DNA of 11,045 nt from Bacillota bacterium (GCA_023392395.1 JAEVZE010000445.1:1-11045), one strand, 5' to 3'. Shown: positions 1 through 7,012, numbered from the stretch's first letter. Translations and numbers: made by a program. The notes: generated by a model not told the origin, from the letters alone.

Positions 1-79
1 TGCGGTTGGCGGTGGGCGCGGTTTCGCCCGCTGTATGGCCCAATTTTAGCCCTTCGGCCCGCCTGCCGCCATAGACAGC

Positions 80-116
80 TTCGCCCCCGCGTCGAACTTT
101 CCGGCGCGGGGGCGAA
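80..116. other. 12-bp perfect GC-rich hairpin
   Basis: TTCGCCCCCGCG (80-91) pairs perfectly with CGCGGGGGCGAA (105-116) around a 13-nt loop. It lies 5 nt after a possible TAG stop at 72-74 of a plus-strand gene entering from the left, so it may end that transcript. The 3' flank on the plus strand is AATTGT, not a run of T, so a standard intrinsic terminator is not shown. It could also be an intergenic repeat. Confidence 0.4.
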
Positions 117-189
117 ATTGTATGAAATTTGGACAAACGGCGTGGTTTGTCTATGCGACGTTACCCCGGGCCGCTGCACTCTGACCTTA

Positions 190-211
190 AATGTCCGCGC
201 TGGCGGACATT
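190..211. other. 9-bp hairpin, GCTG loop
   Basis: AATGTCCGC (190-198) and GCGGACATT (203-211) are perfect complements around a 4-nt loop. Read on the minus strand the stem is followed by TAAGG, a very weak T tract. It is a possible distal transcription stop for the tetR operon, or simply a structured intergenic element. Confidence 0.3.
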
Positions 212-254
212 CTCCCTTGTGAGGGATCCGGGTGGCATTTCCCCTGGCAGGTTT

Positions 255-275
255 CCAAAGGGCAGCGCCCTCTGG
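255..275 (-). terminator. Possible terminator-like stem after the tetR operon
   Basis: On the minus strand CCAGAGGGC, loop GCT and GCCCTTTGG form a 9-bp stem with one G-U pair. It starts about 40 nt past the stop codon of the distal tetR gene, where a terminator is expected. No T run follows (AAACC), so termination here is a weak inference. Confidence 0.25.
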
Positions 276-316
276 CGTACCCATTCCACCTGTCGCCCAT
301 AACGTAAAGGTAGTTT

Positions 317-874
317 TCAATGCGCTGCGTATTTCTCCAATGCCCGCCGCACGTCGCCTTGGATGAGAACGCTCAGGCGGGCGATGATCCTCTCCGGGTC
401 CTCCTTCAGCCCCTGGCGAATCCAGTCCAGCATTAAACCTACGAAGGCGAACTTGTAGAAGTCGGCGATGAACCGCTTGTCCTCGTCCCGGACGGAGAGC
501 CCCACCGCCTGCTCCTCCACCACGTCGATCAGAAGCTTACCCGTGACCTCGTACAGGTAGCGCTCCACCTGCTCGCGGCTAACCGATTTATAGGCGTTCA
601 GGACCAGCGGACGGTTTTCTTGCACCCATTGGAAGATCTTGAGGAACCCTTGCTGCCAGGTGCCATAGCTCTTCTTACCCTCCAGCGCCTCTGAAGCCTC
701 CGACGCGAAGTACCACTCCAGCAGGTCGTAGATGTCCTGAAAGTGGTAGTAGAAGGTCTGGCGGTTGACGCCGCAGTCCTCCGCGATGTCGGTCACGGTG
801 ATCTTGTCCAGCGGTTTTTCGAGGAGCAGCTTCTTGAGCGAAGCGGCCAGCGCCTTTTTCGTAATTTGCGACAT
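317..874 (-). CDS. TetR-family transcriptional regulator (distal gene of the pair)
   Basis: This is a 185-residue DNA-binding repressor-type protein of usual TetR size. The N-terminal helix-turn-helix spans about residues 22-50 and contains ITVTDIAEDCGVNRQTFYYH, with the family hallmark T-F-Y-Y-H-F followed by D47. The C-terminal half carries a G-L-M-L-D-W-I-R-Q-G segment near residues 145-155, typical of the TetR subgroup often annotated as DhaS-like (TetR_C_8-type). The ATG start has a strong GGAAGGAGGG Shine-Dalgarno 6 nt upstream. The gene follows the other tetR by 42 bp on the same strand and is probably co-transcribed with it. No separate promoter is obvious in the gap. The context suggests it senses a ligand linked to the divergent MMPL exporter operon. 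The ligand is unknown, and DhaS-like naming does not imply dihydroxyacetone metabolism here. Confidence 0.9.
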   Translation of the reverse strand: MSQITKKALAASLKKLLLEKPLDKITVTDIAEDCGVNRQTFYYHFQDIYDLLEWYFASEASEALEGKKSYGTWQQGFLKIFQWVQENRPLVLNAYKSVSREQVERYLYEVTGKLLIDVVEEQAVGLSVRDEDKRFIADFYKFAFVGLMLDWIRQGLKEDPERIIARLSVLIQGDVRRALEKYAAH

Positions 875-916
875 GCGTTTCCCTCCTTCCCTGGGCTCAG
901 ACTGGCTTGGGCTGCA

Positions 917-1507
917 TTAGGCGCCCGCCCTGGGCCGGGAAATGCGATTGCTCAAAAGCACCATTCCCTCCGCAAGAGTTGCCATCTCATCGGGGGTCTC
1001 CGCCATGCCCCTTGAAAACCAGGCGTCAAACAGCCCCACGAAGCCGGACACGATGAAGCCGGAGAAGTATTCGGAGTACTGCGCCCGCCCGGTGGCGAAG
1101 ATCTCCGGCCAGGCCTCGACGCACTTGTCCCGCACCAGCCGCTTGATCAGGTTGATGAACTTCAGATCGCCGTTGGGCCCCACCAGCACGCTTACGATGT
1201 CGTTGTTGTCCCGCATCAGATCGAAGATCTGCACAAACAGCTGGCGCGGGTGCTCGATCACCTCTTCGGACGAGAACTGGGACAGTACGCGCCTGAAGTC
1301 TTCGATCAGCTCGTTCTCGATGGCGTCCACCATGTCGAACACGTCCTTGTAGTGGATGTAGAACGTGCCTCGGTTGAGATCGCACAGGTCGGTCAGTTCG
1401 CGGACCGTGATGTCCTGTACCCGCTTATCCTGCATCAATTGCGCCAGGCCGTGGCGCAACTGGCGGCGCGTCTTGCCGATGCGGCGATCCACTTTTCGTT
1501 CACCCAT
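917..1507 (-). CDS. TetR-family transcriptional regulator (proximal, divergent to the MMPL operon)
   Basis: This is a 196-residue TetR-type regulator. The helix-turn-helix lies at about residues 32-56 and contains ITVRELTDLCDLNRGTFYIH, with the R-G-T-F-Y-I-H-Y signature of the family. A C-terminal F-V-G-L-F-D-A-W-F-S-R-G segment near 156-167 resembles the same segment of the neighbouring regulator, so the two belong to the same TetR subgroup but are clearly divergent. I chose the ATG at 1507 because GGGAG lies 8 nt upstream. The frame extends to a TTG at 1522 with no good ribosome site. The gene is transcribed away from the MMPL exporter gene across a shared control region containing inverted repeats, one of which (1536-1553) lies in this gene's leader. 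Autorepression together with repression of the exporter operon is the expected arrangement for TetR/efflux pairs; it is inferred from layout. Confidence 0.9.
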   Translation of the reverse strand: MGERKVDRRIGKTRRQLRHGLAQLMQDKRVQDITVRELTDLCDLNRGTFYIHYKDVFDMVDAIENELIEDFRRVLSQFSSEEVIEHPRQLFVQIFDLMRDNNDIVSVLVGPNGDLKFINLIKRLVRDKCVEAWPEIFATGRAQYSEYFSGFIVSGFVGLFDAWFSRGMAETPDEMATLAEGMVLLSNRISRPRAGA

Positions 1508-1529
1508 ATTTAACGCTCCCAATCCTGAA

Positions 1530-1570
1530 CGGAAGAATCAACTTCCGTTGATTAATGATCTTCCGTGAAG
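1530..1570. promoter_or_regulatory. Interleaved inverted repeats, candidate TetR operator O1
   Basis: Three overlapping dyads are visible. AATCAAC-TTCC-GTTGATT (1536-1553) is a perfect 7-bp inverted repeat. CGGAAG-N6-CTTCCG (1530-1547) is a perfect 6-bp inverted repeat. CTTC-CGT-GAAG (1560-1570) follows, and repeats the CTTCCG element 18 bp after the first copy. They lie between the divergent tetR start and the promoters. The size and position suit TetR dimer binding. Two distinct dyads could serve the two regulators, but that assignment is inference. Confidence 0.6.
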
Positions 1571-1580
1571 TTTTTGTCTG

Positions 1581-1609
1581 TTGTAAATCTCTTCCACCGA
1601 TATTATAAT
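1581..1609 (+). promoter_or_regulatory. SigA-type promoter of the MMPL operon
   Basis: TTGTAA (1581-1586) and a perfect TATAAT (1604-1609) are separated by exactly 17 nt. This gives a start of transcription near 1616 and a leader of roughly 48 nt before the exporter start codon. The AT-rich patch stands out in GC-rich surroundings. Confidence 0.7.
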
Positions 1610-1630
1610 AGGCACGCCTCGAAAAATCAA
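1602..1630 (-). promoter_or_regulatory. Overlapping divergent promoter for the tetR pair
   Basis: The -10 core TATTATAATA (1601-1610) is its own reverse complement, so TATAAT also reads on the minus strand (1607-1602). TTGATT (1630-1625) sits 17 nt upstream as a -35. The two divergent promoters would therefore share one -10 region, and polymerase could occupy only one at a time. The leader to the tetR ATG would be about 88 nt and contains operator O1. A different minus-strand promoter nearer the gene cannot be excluded. Confidence 0.5.
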
Positions 1631-1639
1631 CTGTTGTTT
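1625..1639. promoter_or_regulatory. Second operator-like dyad O2
   Basis: AATCAAC-T-GTTGTTT is an inverted repeat with 6 of 7 arm positions paired. Its left arm is identical to that of O1, though the arm spacing is 1 rather than 4. It overlaps the proposed -35 of the minus-strand promoter and lies just past the start of transcription of the plus-strand one, a good position for repressing both. Confidence 0.45.
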
Positions 1640-1663
1640 AGTAAATGAAAGGATGTTGATGGA

Positions 1664-3820
1664 ATGCGGCGCATCGCACAGGGCATTCTCCGGCATAAAT
1701 GGCTGGTGCTGACCGCGTTTGCCGCGGCGCTGATCGTAAGCTTTCTCGCCAGCCAGTATGTGAAGATCAACTTCAAGCTGACGGACTACCTGCCGGACAG
1801 CGCGGAATCCACCGTGGGACTTCGCCTGATGGAGGATGAGTTCGCCTCCAAACCGGCCAATCTCCGGGTGCTTCTGGAAAAAGTGACGATCCCGGAGGCG
1901 CTTGCCTACAAGGGAAAGATCGCCCAGGTGGAGGGCGTGAAGGACGTCACGTGGCTCGACGACAGCCTGGACGTGAAGCAGCCGCTGAACATGCTGGACG
2001 GGGACACAGTAGACGACTGGTATAAGGATGGGAACGCGCTCATCACCGCCTATGTGGACGACGACCTGGCCGACGGCGCGTTGAAACAAGTGCGCGCCAT
2101 CATCGGCGAAAAAAACAGCATGTCGGGCGACAGCGTGCAGATTGTGGAGACCCGGCAGCGGGTCAAGGAAGACGTGGCCAAGATCATGGCGCTGATCATC
2201 CCGATCATCTTTTTGATCCTGCTGCTCACCACCACCTCGTACTTTGAGCCACTTCTGTTCTTGGCGGCCATCGGCGCGGCGATTCTGATCGGCAAGGGCA
2301 CGGACCTGATGCTGGGCGAGATCTCGTTCATCACCAACTCCTGCTCGGCGGTACTGCAGCTGGCGATTTCGATGGACTTCGCGATCTTCCTGCTAGACGC
2401 CTTCGAGCACAACCGGCAGAAGGGGATGGATACCCAAACCGCTATGGTGGAGGCGATGACCAAGACCTTCGTGATCATCCTGTCCTCCAGCTTCACCATC
2501 ATTTGCGGCTTCGCGGCGATGCTCCTGATGAAGTTCAAAATCGGCTACGACATGGGCATCGTTCTGGCCAAGGACATCTTCATCAGCCTCGTGTGCGTGA
2601 TGGTCATGCTGCCCGCGCTGACGATGCTGTTCAATCCTATGGTGGAGAAGACCCATCACCGGCCTTTCCTCCCCCCGATGAACGGCTTTGGCAGGTTCAT
2701 CTCCCGCGCCGCGATCCCGATCGCGCTGCTCATCGGCGCGCTTGTGGTGGTACCCAGCTACCTGGCCAGTAAGAATAACGACTACCTGTACGGCAACACC
2801 GAGATGATCACCGACCCGTCCACCAGGATCGTGCAGGAGGAGGACCGGATCAACGCCCTCTACGAAAAATCCGACCTCATGGTGCTCATGGTCAAGGGCG
2901 GCGATCAGGCGCGGGAGAAGGCGCTGCTGGACGAGATCGAGGGGCTCCCGGGCATCTCTGCGATCATCTCCTATTCCTCCAAGGTGGACTCTACCGTGCC
3001 GGTGGACTTCGTGGGCCGTTCCGCCGTCGACAAGCTGGTGGGGCCGAACTACGACCGCGCCATCCTGTCTGCCGATACAGACCTTGAGAGCCCCGAGGCC
3101 TTCCGGCTGGTGGAGAACATTCGAGCCATCGCGCAAAAGTACTACCCCGGAGACAGCTACCTGACCGGCGGCACCGCCAGCATCTACGACATCCGGGATA
3201 CGGTGCAAAAGGACGACATCCTGGTGGACAAGATCGCGCTTTTGTCCATCGGCCTGGTGCTGCTATTGGACTTCAAGGCGCTGATCCTGCCATTTGCGCT
3301 GCTGGCCACGATCAAGTCCTCGGTGTACATGAACCTGGCGGTGCCCTACTTTGCAAGCGCGCAGATGTACTACATCGCCTCGCTGATCATCAACGCCATT
3401 CAGCTGGGCGCGACGGTGGACTACGCCATCCTGTTTACCGCGCGGTACCTTGAGGCACGCAAGGAGATGCGCGCCAGGGACGCGGTGGCGGCGGCCATCG
3501 CCCGCTCCACCCCGGCCATCCTGACCTCGGCGTCCATCTTGGCGGTGGGCGGGCTGTCGCTGGGCGCGATGTCCAGCGTGGACATTGTGGGACAGCTCGG
3601 CGTCCTGGTGGGCCGCGGCGCGATCATCTCCACCGCGATGGTGCTGGTCATGCTGCCCGCTCTGATGATGCTACTCGACCCGCTGATCCGAATCACCACC
3701 CTGCGCGCAAACTTTTACCGGAAGGGGAAGAAGCAAAATGCGGAACCTGAAAAATTGGAGGCAAGTGCTGACCCTGGCGCTGACACTTGCGCTTCTGACG
3801 CCGCTTCATGCGACGGCTGA
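1664..3820 (+). CDS. MMPL/RND-superfamily membrane exporter
   Basis: This 718-residue integral membrane protein has the HAE3/MMPL layout. There is one membrane helix near residues 13-30, an extracytoplasmic domain (about 31-170), a block of helices at about 171-325, a further helix at 348-366, a second extracytoplasmic domain (about 370-520) and a last block of helices (about 522-672). The conserved proton-relay acidic position of MMPL proteins is seen twice, as D238-F in SMDFAIF and D586-Y in TVDYAIL. Length is close to B. subtilis YdfJ-type proteins. Members use the proton gradient to move lipids or amphiphilic compounds across the membrane; the substrate here is unknown. The ATG is preceded by AAAGGA 10 nt upstream. 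It is the first gene of a three-gene operon under the divergent TetR control region. Its last 27 codons run through the signal-peptide region of the next gene in another frame; they are hydrophilic and contain two cysteines, unlike the preceding basic end RANFYRKGKK. Confidence 0.92.
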   Translation: MRRIAQGILRHKWLVLTAFAAALIVSFLASQYVKINFKLTDYLPDSAESTVGLRLMEDEFASKPANLRVLLEKVTIPEALAYKGKIAQVEGVKDVTWLDDSLDVKQPLNMLDGDTVDDWYKDGNALITAYVDDDLADGALKQVRAIIGEKNSMSGDSVQIVETRQRVKEDVAKIMALIIPIIFLILLLTTTSYFEPLLFLAAIGAAILIGKGTDLMLGEISFITNSCSAVLQLAISMDFAIFLLDAFEHNRQKGMDTQTAMVEAMTKTFVIILSSSFTIICGFAAMLLMKFKIGYDMGIVLAKDIFISLVCVMVMLPALTMLFNPMVEKTHHRPFLPPMNGFGRFISRAAIPIALLIGALVVVPSYLASKNNDYLYGNTEMITDPSTRIVQEEDRINALYEKSDLMVLMVKGGDQAREKALLDEIEGLPGISAIISYSSKVDSTVPVDFVGRSAVDKLVGPNYDRAILSADTDLESPEAFRLVENIRAIAQKYYPGDSYLTGGTASIYDIRDTVQKDDILVDKIALLSIGLVLLLDFKALILPFALLATIKSSVYMNLAVPYFASAQMYYIASLIINAIQLGATVDYAILFTARYLEARKEMRARDAVAAAIARSTPAILTSASILAVGGLSLGAMSSVDIVGQLGVLVGRGAIISTAMVLVMLPALMMLLDPLIRITTLRANFYRKGKKQNAEPEKLEASADPGADTCASDAASCDG

Positions 3821-5570
3821 GCAAAAGAGCGAAGTCGTCTACGCCAGCCTGGAATCCACCGGCGCGGTCAGCCAGGTGTATGTGGTGAACAAATTTGACC
3901 TGGACAGCGCCGGGCAGATCACGGACTTCGGCCGGTACGCGGCCGTTGAAAACCTCACTTCCCTTACACCGCTCACCCTGAACGGCGACACCGTGACCGC
4001 CAAGGCGGACGCGGGCTCTTTCTACTACGAAGGGACGCTCGATGCTGCCGAATTGCCTTGGACGATCACCGCCACCTACATGTTGGACGGCCAGAGCGTG
4101 GCCCCGGAGGCGCTGGGCGGCAGGAGCGGAAGGCTTGAAATGGCCATCGACGTGCGCAAGAACCCCGGCGCGAACCCCGTCTACTTTGACAATTACACTT
4201 TGCAGATGCAGGTGGTGCTGGATGGGAGCAAGTGCAAAAACGTACACGCGCCGGACTCCACCATGGCCGACCAGGGCAGCGACATCCTGCTCACCTGCCT
4301 GGTGCTGCCCGGCAGCGAGAAGAAGTTCTCCATCACCGCCGACGTTACCGATTTCGAGCTGGAGGCGATTTCCGCCAACGGCATCCCGCTCAATGTGGAC
4401 GTCAACTCCATCGACACCTCTGCGATCAAAGATCAGGTGTCGGAGCTTCAAAGCGGCATCCACGCGCTGGACGACGGCGCGGATACGTTAAACGATGCGG
4501 CGGGCAAGCTGGACGCGGGCACCGCCACGCTCAGCCAGAGCGCCACGCTGATCGGCGGCGGCATCAAAAAGCTGTCGGACGGCGCGGGCCAGCTGGCTTT
4601 AAAATCCACCAGTGTGATGACCGGCCTCAAGAGCCTGGCCTCGGGGCTGACCCAGCTGAGCGCATCGGCCGGGCAGATCGGGACCATCGGCGCACAGCTC
4701 ACGGGCGGCGCGGGCCAGTTGGCGACGAACCTTTCCCAGTTGAGCGCGCAGTTGGACGCGCTGATCGCCGGGTCCAGCGGCATTGAGGCGGCCATCGGCG
4801 CGCTGAGGGACGCGGCGTCGGGCTGCTCCGGCGACATCGCAAACGTCTCCCGGCTGATCTCGGTGGTGTCGGACTACCCGGACATCGCCGGGCAGTATGC
4901 CAAGTACATCGCCTCCGGAAGGACGCTGATCGGGACGCTCGAGGGCCTTCAGAGTGGACTAACGTCTCTTGACAGACAGTACAGCGCGTTTCACGAGAAC
5001 CTAGTGCAGGTGAAGGCCGCGGTCGATGCGCTGCAAGCGGCCGCAAGCGCCCTCACCGGCCATCTCACGGACCTTGTGAACCCGATCGGGCAGCTGGCCG
5101 GAGCGGTCTCAAGCTCCGGCGCGGCGAGTTCCGCCTCCGGCGCGGCCGACCAGTACGCTGCCTTTGACGCGGCGGTGCAGAGCCTGAGCGGAAGTCTTGA
5201 GAAACTGGACGAGAACTATGCCTTGCTGGAGGCGGGCATCGCCTCGCTGGGCGACGGCATGGACAAGATGGACAAGGGCACGGGCAAGCTGAACGCGGGC
5301 ACCCAGGAACTGAAAAACCGCACCGGCGATATGGATTCTCAGGTGGACGAAGCGGTCGATAAGGCGATTGCGAAGTTTGAGAACAACGGCTTTACGCCCG
5401 TCTCGTTCGTAGACCCGCGCAACACGGTCAGCCTGGTGCAGTTCGTACTCCGGTTTGATGAGATCAAAGCGCCCAAGGCGAACGAAGCCCCAGCCCAGGC
5501 GCAGCCGGAGGATACTTCCTTCTGGGGCAAAGTGACCAAGCTTTTTGAAGGATGGGGGTGGAGTCTTTGA
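3738..5570 (+). CDS. Exported protein with helical Leu/Gly heptad-like repeats (YhgE/Pip-like)
   Basis: This is a 610-residue protein. Residues 1-28 form a classical signal peptide: basic MRNLKNWR, a Leu/Thr/Ala core, then THATAEQ-like cleavage context (LHATA-EQ). Residues 30-215 look like a beta-rich extracellular domain. About 225-545 is a long helical region with repeated X-X-X-Leu-X-X-Gly spacing (for example LDDGADTLNDAAGKLDAGT and DGMDKMDKGTGKLNAGTQEL), the pattern of YhgE/Pip and other proteins found beside MMPL genes. Unlike typical YhgE/Pip proteins it has no clear C-terminal membrane block; it ends in a short amphipathic segment. The ATG has GGAAGGGG about 7 nt upstream and starts 83 bp before the exporter stop codon, so translation is probably coupled. 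An accessory or partner role for the exporter outside the membrane is inferred from operon position. Confidence 0.8.
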   Translation: MRNLKNWRQVLTLALTLALLTPLHATAEQKSEVVYASLESTGAVSQVYVVNKFDLDSAGQITDFGRYAAVENLTSLTPLTLNGDTVTAKADAGSFYYEGTLDAAELPWTITATYMLDGQSVAPEALGGRSGRLEMAIDVRKNPGANPVYFDNYTLQMQVVLDGSKCKNVHAPDSTMADQGSDILLTCLVLPGSEKKFSITADVTDFELEAISANGIPLNVDVNSIDTSAIKDQVSELQSGIHALDDGADTLNDAAGKLDAGTATLSQSATLIGGGIKKLSDGAGQLALKSTSVMTGLKSLASGLTQLSASAGQIGTIGAQLTGGAGQLATNLSQLSAQLDALIAGSSGIEAAIGALRDAASGCSGDIANVSRLISVVSDYPDIAGQYAKYIASGRTLIGTLEGLQSGLTSLDRQYSAFHENLVQVKAAVDALQAAASALTGHLTDLVNPIGQLAGAVSSSGAASSASGAADQYAAFDAAVQSLSGSLEKLDENYALLEAGIASLGDGMDKMDKGTGKLNAGTQELKNRTGDMDSQVDEAVDKAIAKFENNGFTPVSFVDPRNTVSLVQFVLRFDEIKAPKANEAPAQAQPEDTSFWGKVTKLFEGWGWSL

Positions 5571-6874
5571 AAAAATCCCTTGCTATCGCGTCTATCGCCA
5601 CCGCGTGCGCGCTGCTGGCCGGGTGCTCTTCGGACAAGGCCGACGAGATCTACGCCAGGCTGGAAGGACAGAGCCCAGCGCTTCAGAGCCTGTCGGCGGA
5701 GGCGCTGGCCGGAGACGGCCTAGCCGACGAACAGCTGCCGGAGGGCGTGGAGGTTTCGCTGAACCGCATGGCGACAGCCGTTTCCGATCTGACCCTATAC
5801 GATGCGCCTTCGCCGGTGGGCAGCGCCGTGGGCACGGTGCCCGAGGGTGAGCGGGTGCGGGTGAATGGCGTCGTCCGACGGCTGGACGGGGCCCGCTGGT
5901 ATGACATCCAATCTGAAACGCTTTCCGGATACGCCTGCGGTGGCCTAGATTTTTCAGCCGACGCGACGGAAGATCCGACGATAGCGCCAGAAGAGACGGC
6001 GACACCCGAGCCGACGATCGCACCGGAGGAGACGGCGACGCCCGAGCCGACGCTTGCGCCGGAGGAGACGGCGACACCCGAGCCGACACTTGCGTCGGAA
6101 GAGACGGCGACGCCCGAGGCGACGATCGCGCCGGAGGAGACAGTGACGCCAGAACCAACGATAGAGCCGGAAGAAACGCCGACGCCAGAACCAACGATCG
6201 TGCCGGAACCTTCGGAGACGCTGGAGCCCACGTTGGTGCCGAAAGCGACGGTTTCGCCGGAGCCTTCCCAAACGCCGGAACCGGATGCCACGCCCGAACC
6301 GGCGATCACACCCGATCCGGCCGCCAGCCCTGATCCCACCGCTTCGCCGGGGCCGGATTGGCCGGACGAGACAAGCATGAGCGCCACAGGCACCGTTCGG
6401 AAGGACAATGTCCACCTGCGCGCGCGTCCATCCACTGGCGAAGAGGCCGTCGCAACCGTCAGCAGCGGAACGCTGCTTCAGGTCGTCAGTCGCGTCCGCA
6501 TGCCTGACGGCGACTGGTACGGCGTCCTCTGGCAGGGCGGCAAGACTTATGTTCGGGGCGACATGATCGACCTGTCCGCAAGCCCCGCCGCGACGCCGGA
6601 ACCCACTCTGGCACCAGAAGCCACCGCTGCGCCGGATGCCACGGCGACGCCGGACGTCACCGCCGCGCCGGACGCTACCTCGATGCCAGAGGCCACCGCC
6701 ACAACGGATGCCACGGCAACGCCCGAACCCGCCGAGACTCTTGAACCAACCTTGATGCCAGAGCCAACCGCCACGCCAGAACCTGGCATCGCGCCGGAAG
6801 CCGCGATGGTCCAGGAATCCGCTCCCACGCAGGAACCCGCCATCACACCGGAAGCGCCGGATTTGCCCGCTTGA
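5558..6874 (+). CDS. Lipoprotein with two bacterial SH3 domains and Pro/Thr/Glu repeats
   Basis: This 438-residue surface lipoprotein has the N-terminus KKSLAIASIATACALLAGCS, a lipoprotein signal with lipobox L-A-G-C (Cys23 from this start). An SH3b-like domain follows at about residues 68-133 (DLTLYDAPSPVGSAVGTVPE, then W-Y-D-I and GYACG). A Pro/Thr/Glu linker with six 12-residue repeats comes next (about 142-213). A clearer SH3b domain sits at 274-341 (TVRKDNVHLRARPSTGEEAV, then DGDWYGV and YVRGD). A second Pro/Thr/Ala-rich tail runs to the end. SH3b domains usually bind peptidoglycan or wall peptides, so membrane anchoring plus wall binding is likely. GTG 5558 was chosen because GAAGGA ends 5 nt upstream. 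ATG 5552 overlaps that site, and TTG 5567 (with GGAG only 3 nt away) is also possible; all keep the lipobox. It overlaps the upstream gene and closes the exporter operon. Confidence 0.85.
   Translation: MESLKKSLAIASIATACALLAGCSSDKADEIYARLEGQSPALQSLSAEALAGDGLADEQLPEGVEVSLNRMATAVSDLTLYDAPSPVGSAVGTVPEGERVRVNGVVRRLDGARWYDIQSETLSGYACGGLDFSADATEDPTIAPEETATPEPTIAPEETATPEPTLAPEETATPEPTLASEETATPEATIAPEETVTPEPTIEPEETPTPEPTIVPEPSETLEPTLVPKATVSPEPSQTPEPDATPEPAITPDPAASPDPTASPGPDWPDETSMSATGTVRKDNVHLRARPSTGEEAVATVSSGTLLQVVSRVRMPDGDWYGVLWQGGKTYVRGDMIDLSASPAATPEPTLAPEATAAPDATATPDVTAAPDATSMPEATATTDATATPEPAETLEPTLMPEPTATPEPGIAPEAAMVQESAPTQEPAITPEAPDLPA
5981..6196 (+). repeat. Six tandem 36-bp in-frame repeats
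   Basis: Six consecutive 36-bp units encode 12-residue repeats of the form (I/L)APEETATPEPT. Units 1-3 are nearly identical at the protein level, and units 4-6 drift (for example LASEETATPEAT and IEPEETPTPEPT). More degenerate copies continue to about 6350. Such repeats change copy number by slippage or recombination and set the length of the wall-spanning linker. Confidence 0.9.
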
Positions 6875-6897
6875 AATACGCCCGGTGATCGTCCCCC

Positions 6898-6920
6898 AAG
6901 GCCGCCGTGGCGGCCTTTTT
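6898..6920 (+). terminator. Intrinsic terminator of the MMPL operon
   Basis: GGCCGC (6900-6905), loop CGTG and GCGGCC (6910-6915) form a strong stem extended by two A-T pairs and followed by TTTTTGCTTTT. It lies 24 bp after the lipoprotein stop codon. Confidence 0.92.
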
Positions 6921-7012
6921 GCTTTTGCACAGTTCAAACGGTCCTTTTCCAGCCTCGTCCGGATTGCTTCCAATATGCCACATAAAAGCCTTGCATTCGA
7001 TCCAAACCTGAC

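Larger units (their letters stand above)
1..316. other. Noncoding left edge, hairpin-rich
   Basis: I see no convincing gene here. Frame 3 is open from the window edge to a TAG at 72-74 and could be the last codons of a plus-strand gene lying to the left, but about 23 codons cannot be identified. The stretch holds three inverted repeats (80-116, 190-211, 255-275), listed separately. It lies downstream of the minus-strand tetR pair, so some of these may end that transcript, although none is followed by a clear T run. Confidence 0.5.

Noticed and set aside
1..222. Open frame 1 from the window edge to a TGA at 220-222
   Set aside because: The translated tail has no recognisable content and spans two strong hairpins, so it is probably noncoding.
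743..1015. Plus-strand open frame over the junction of the two tetR genes
   Set aside because: It is antisense to two clear TetR coding regions and has no domain content.
1597..1603. CCGATAT upstream of the exporter, considered as a third SigD promoter
   Set aside because: There is no CTAAA-like element 16 nt upstream (GTCTG instead), whereas TTGTAA-N17-TATAAT at the same place fits a SigA promoter well.
2393..3208. 271-codon open frame antisense to the exporter
   Set aside because: It is composition-driven, rich in His/Asp/Val, with no domain, and lies inside a well-supported MMPL coding region.
3693..4463. 256-codon open frame antisense to the heptad-repeat gene
   Set aside because: It mirrors codon bias of the real gene and has no recognisable domain or ribosome site.
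5981..6196. Tandem 36-bp units considered as a CRISPR array
   Set aside because: The units are contiguous with no spacers and keep one reading frame encoding Pro/Thr/Glu repeats.
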